35,219 bases of DNA from assembly GCA_046542255.1 (NCBI GenBank), contig JBKHBT010000031.1, positions 1 through 35,219 on the forward strand, read 5' to 3'. How positions within the stretch are numbered: position 1 is the first letter of the stretch; every line of letters begins with the position of its first letter. Below the pieces are notes generated by a model that had not been told where the DNA came from, made no database searches, and worked only from the letters and a program-made list of their open reading frames with translations. Shown piece by piece: positions 33,930-35,219 of the stretch. The stretch is from JBKHBT01 sp046542255. Its GTDB lineage: Bacteria > UBP14 > UBA6098 > JBKHBT01. The position numbers were made by a program, and so were the translations under genes.

Positions 33930-34658
33930 TTAAGCAGTTACCATCCCACCATCGACAATAATCACCTGGCCGCTGATATAGGAAGCCTTATCCGAGACCA
34001 GAAATTCAACGGTATCTGCTATGTCTTCTGGTTTTCCGGCGCGATTGAGTGCAATGTTTGCAAGAAATCCTTCACGGGCATCATCGGGAAGGTCTTCTGT
34101 CATATCGGTTTCTATAAATCCTGGAGCGATAGCATTCACGCAGACCTGTTTCTTGCCAAATTCGTGAGCCAGGCTTTTGGTCATACCGAGAAGCCCGGCT
34201 TTGGATGCTGAATAATTCACCTGGCCGGCATTACCCTGCACGCCAACGACACTGCTGATATTGATTATTCTTCCAGCAGGCGACTTCAGGATTTTACGCG
34301 TAAAGGCTTTGACGATATTGAATGCTCCGGTAAGATTCACATCGATAACCATTTGCCAGTCTTTTGGTTTCATTCGAAGCATGAGGTTATCGCGCGTTAT
34401 TCCGGCATTATTTATTATAATATCGATTCTGCCGAGTCTTTTGGATACTTCTTTGGCAATTTCGCTGACTCTTTCGTAATCTGTGATATTACAGATAGCG
34501 GCTTCGGCATTTTCACCGAGCATATCGCATGTTTTTTGAAGCTGGTCTTCTAAAAGATCGACTGCAACGACATAGTGCCCGGTTTCCACAAGCCGCTTGC
34601 TGATAGCTCTGCCGATTCCTCTTGCAGCGCCTGTTACGATAGCTACTTTTTTATCCAT
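33930..34658 (-). CDS. fabG: 3-oxoacyl-[acyl-carrier-protein] reductase
   Basis: A 242-aa short-chain dehydrogenase that reduces 3-oxoacyl-ACP with NADPH in fatty-acid elongation. The cofactor motif is TGAARGIG (residues 9-16), NNAG is at about 86-89, the catalytic Ser lies in NISSVVGVQGNAGQ, and YSASKAG carries the catalytic Tyr and Lys. The C-terminus, ending SGQVIIVDGGM, matches FabG closely. AGGAGG precedes the ATG. FabG is the best call, though other SDR reductases share the fold. No other fatty-acid gene is in the window. Confidence 0.92.
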   Translation of the reverse strand: MDKKVAIVTGAARGIGRAISKRLVETGHYVVAVDLLEDQLQKTCDMLGENAEAAICNITDYERVSEIAKEVSKRLGRIDIIINNAGITRDNLMLRMKPKDWQMVIDVNLTGAFNIVKAFTRKILKSPAGRIINISSVVGVQGNAGQVNYSASKAGLLGMTKSLAHEFGKKQVCVNAIAPGFIETDMTEDLPDDAREGFLANIALNRAGKPEDIADTVEFLVSDKASYISGQVIIVDGGMVTA

Positions 34659-34909
34659 ATTATTCCTCCTATTTTCATATTTATTTGATTAATTTAAGGA
34701 TTTGGGCAAATAAAGCAATGATTTTTGGGGAATTCAGATCACCTGGATTGATTTAATGCTTTGGTTTTGATTTTTCTGTAATAGAAATTTCGATTGAATT
34801 GGTAAAAGAAGCGATTAACAAGATACTAAACTTGCCCGGAAAACATCATTTACCATTTGACAACCGATAGGATAATAGCTTTTTTTATGTGAAAGGCTTT
34901 TTTGCAGTA

Positions 34910-34943
34910 TTTTGAAATTTTATAGTTTTATGGGCCTGTAGCT
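34910..34943 (+). repeat. Partial duplicate of tRNA-Ala 5' end with its leader
   Basis: This 34-nt segment matches 35144-35177 at 29 of 34 positions, the last 12 bases (GGGCCTGTAGCT) being identical to the tRNA-Ala 5' end. The remaining tRNA parts are absent. The 34659-35165 gap contains this, palindromes near 35032-35103 and a copy of a tRNA-Phe leader segment, with no gene seen. Confidence 0.6.
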
Positions 34944-35031
34944 GGCGCTTTTCAATTTTAGCAAGGCTATCGGCCATAATATAATTTGACAGTTGAATAA
35001 TGTGATAAGTCTTATGTCTGAAAGCGCTCGG

Positions 35032-35103
35032 GGCTTTTCATATCGATGATGGAGTAAGTAAAACTGCTAATCTCATCGAAAAGCCAAATGCCGATTCGGC
35101 ATT
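35032..35103. repeat. Hairpin and palindrome upstream of tRNA-Ala
   Basis: GGCTTTT (35032-35038) and CGATGA (35044-35049) together pair with TCATCG and AAAAGCC at 35073-35085, a 13-bp stem with a 5-nt bulge. It is followed by a perfect palindrome, AATGCCGA-T-TCGGCATT (35087-35103). No T-run follows. Role unknown. Confidence 0.5.
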
Positions 35104-35165
35104 GAAATGAAAAACCCACATCGGCGTGAGACATTGTCATTTGTTTTGAAAATTTATGATATTTT

Positions 35166-35219
35166 GGGCCTGTAGCTCAGTTGGGAGAGCATCGCGTTCG
35201 CAATGCGGGGGTCGTGGGT
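35166..35219 (+). tRNA. tRNA-Ala (CGC), cut by window end
   Basis: The first 54 nt of a tRNA: acceptor GGGCCTG, D-arm GCTC-AGTTGGGA-GAGC, and an anticodon stem TCGCG/TGCGG with loop TTCGCAA, giving anticodon CGC (Ala). The T-arm and 3' end lie beyond the window. Confidence 0.85.

Noticed and set aside
35132..35161. Promoter of tRNA-Ala (TTGTCA-N17-TGATAT)
   Set aside because: The -10 would lie only a few bases before the tRNA, so transcription would start inside it.

Overview
The window (about 35.2 kb, AT-rich) reads as chromosomal DNA from a Gram-negative bacterium of the wider FCB (Fibrobacteres-Chlorobi-Bacteroidetes) neighbourhood or a related candidate phylum. The reasons are two proteins with type-IX-secretion-like C-terminal sorting tails, a gliding-motility-type C-terminal domain, a PorV-like barrel fused to OmpA domains, a Bacteroidetes-style glycine-rich surface protein, and a BamD lipoprotein. 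Unlike typical Bacteroidetes it also carries flagellar regulators (flhF, flhG, fliA). Species cannot be named from this sequence alone. No phage, transposase, CRISPR or plasmid genes were seen.

Layout. 0.2-4.0 kb, minus strand: the RNase P RNA gene, which is unusually large, then a tight operon recJ - HD-domain phosphohydrolase - cobA-type adenosyltransferase. 4.2-9.35 kb, plus strand: a TPR protein, bamD-like lipoprotein, nadD, gpmI, a secreted glycine-rich protein and a small Cys-containing protein. 9.35-12.8 kb: an intergenic stretch with two related hairpins, then minus-strand cell-surface genes (two sorting-tail propeller-like proteins flanking a small lipoprotein).

13.1-20.2 kb, plus strand: a motility/signalling operon flhF-flhG-small membrane protein-fliA-tiny Lys-rich ORF-lytic transglycosylase-HD-GYP-GAF/HisKA, followed by a cohesin-like lipoprotein and a clear terminator. 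A sigma-54-like promoter precedes flhF. The last two signalling proteins look degenerate: the HD-GYP lacks expected residues and the HisKA protein has no ATPase domain. 20.4-24.5 kb, minus strand: a two-gene envelope operon with a promoter and a terminator.

24.4-25.4 kb is a gene-free region with four head-to-tail copies of a ~110-nt element that has two conserved inverted repeats. Another copy lies at 27.33-27.44 kb and a decayed one near 20.3 kb. This dispersed, structured family is the best candidate for something undescribed. 25.4-27.2 kb: an unknown membrane-anchored protein converging on a LarA-family enzyme. 27.6-31.5 kb, plus strand: a Ktr/Trk potassium uptake pair (channel and NAD-binding regulator) followed by a ferredoxin-fused geranylgeranyl-reductase-like flavoprotein. 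31.5-34.7 kb, minus strand: a hybrid PAS histidine kinase, tRNA-Phe and fabG. The right end is a ~500-bp intergenic region with fragments resembling tRNA leaders and 5' ends, then the first 54 nt of a tRNA-Ala cut by the window edge.
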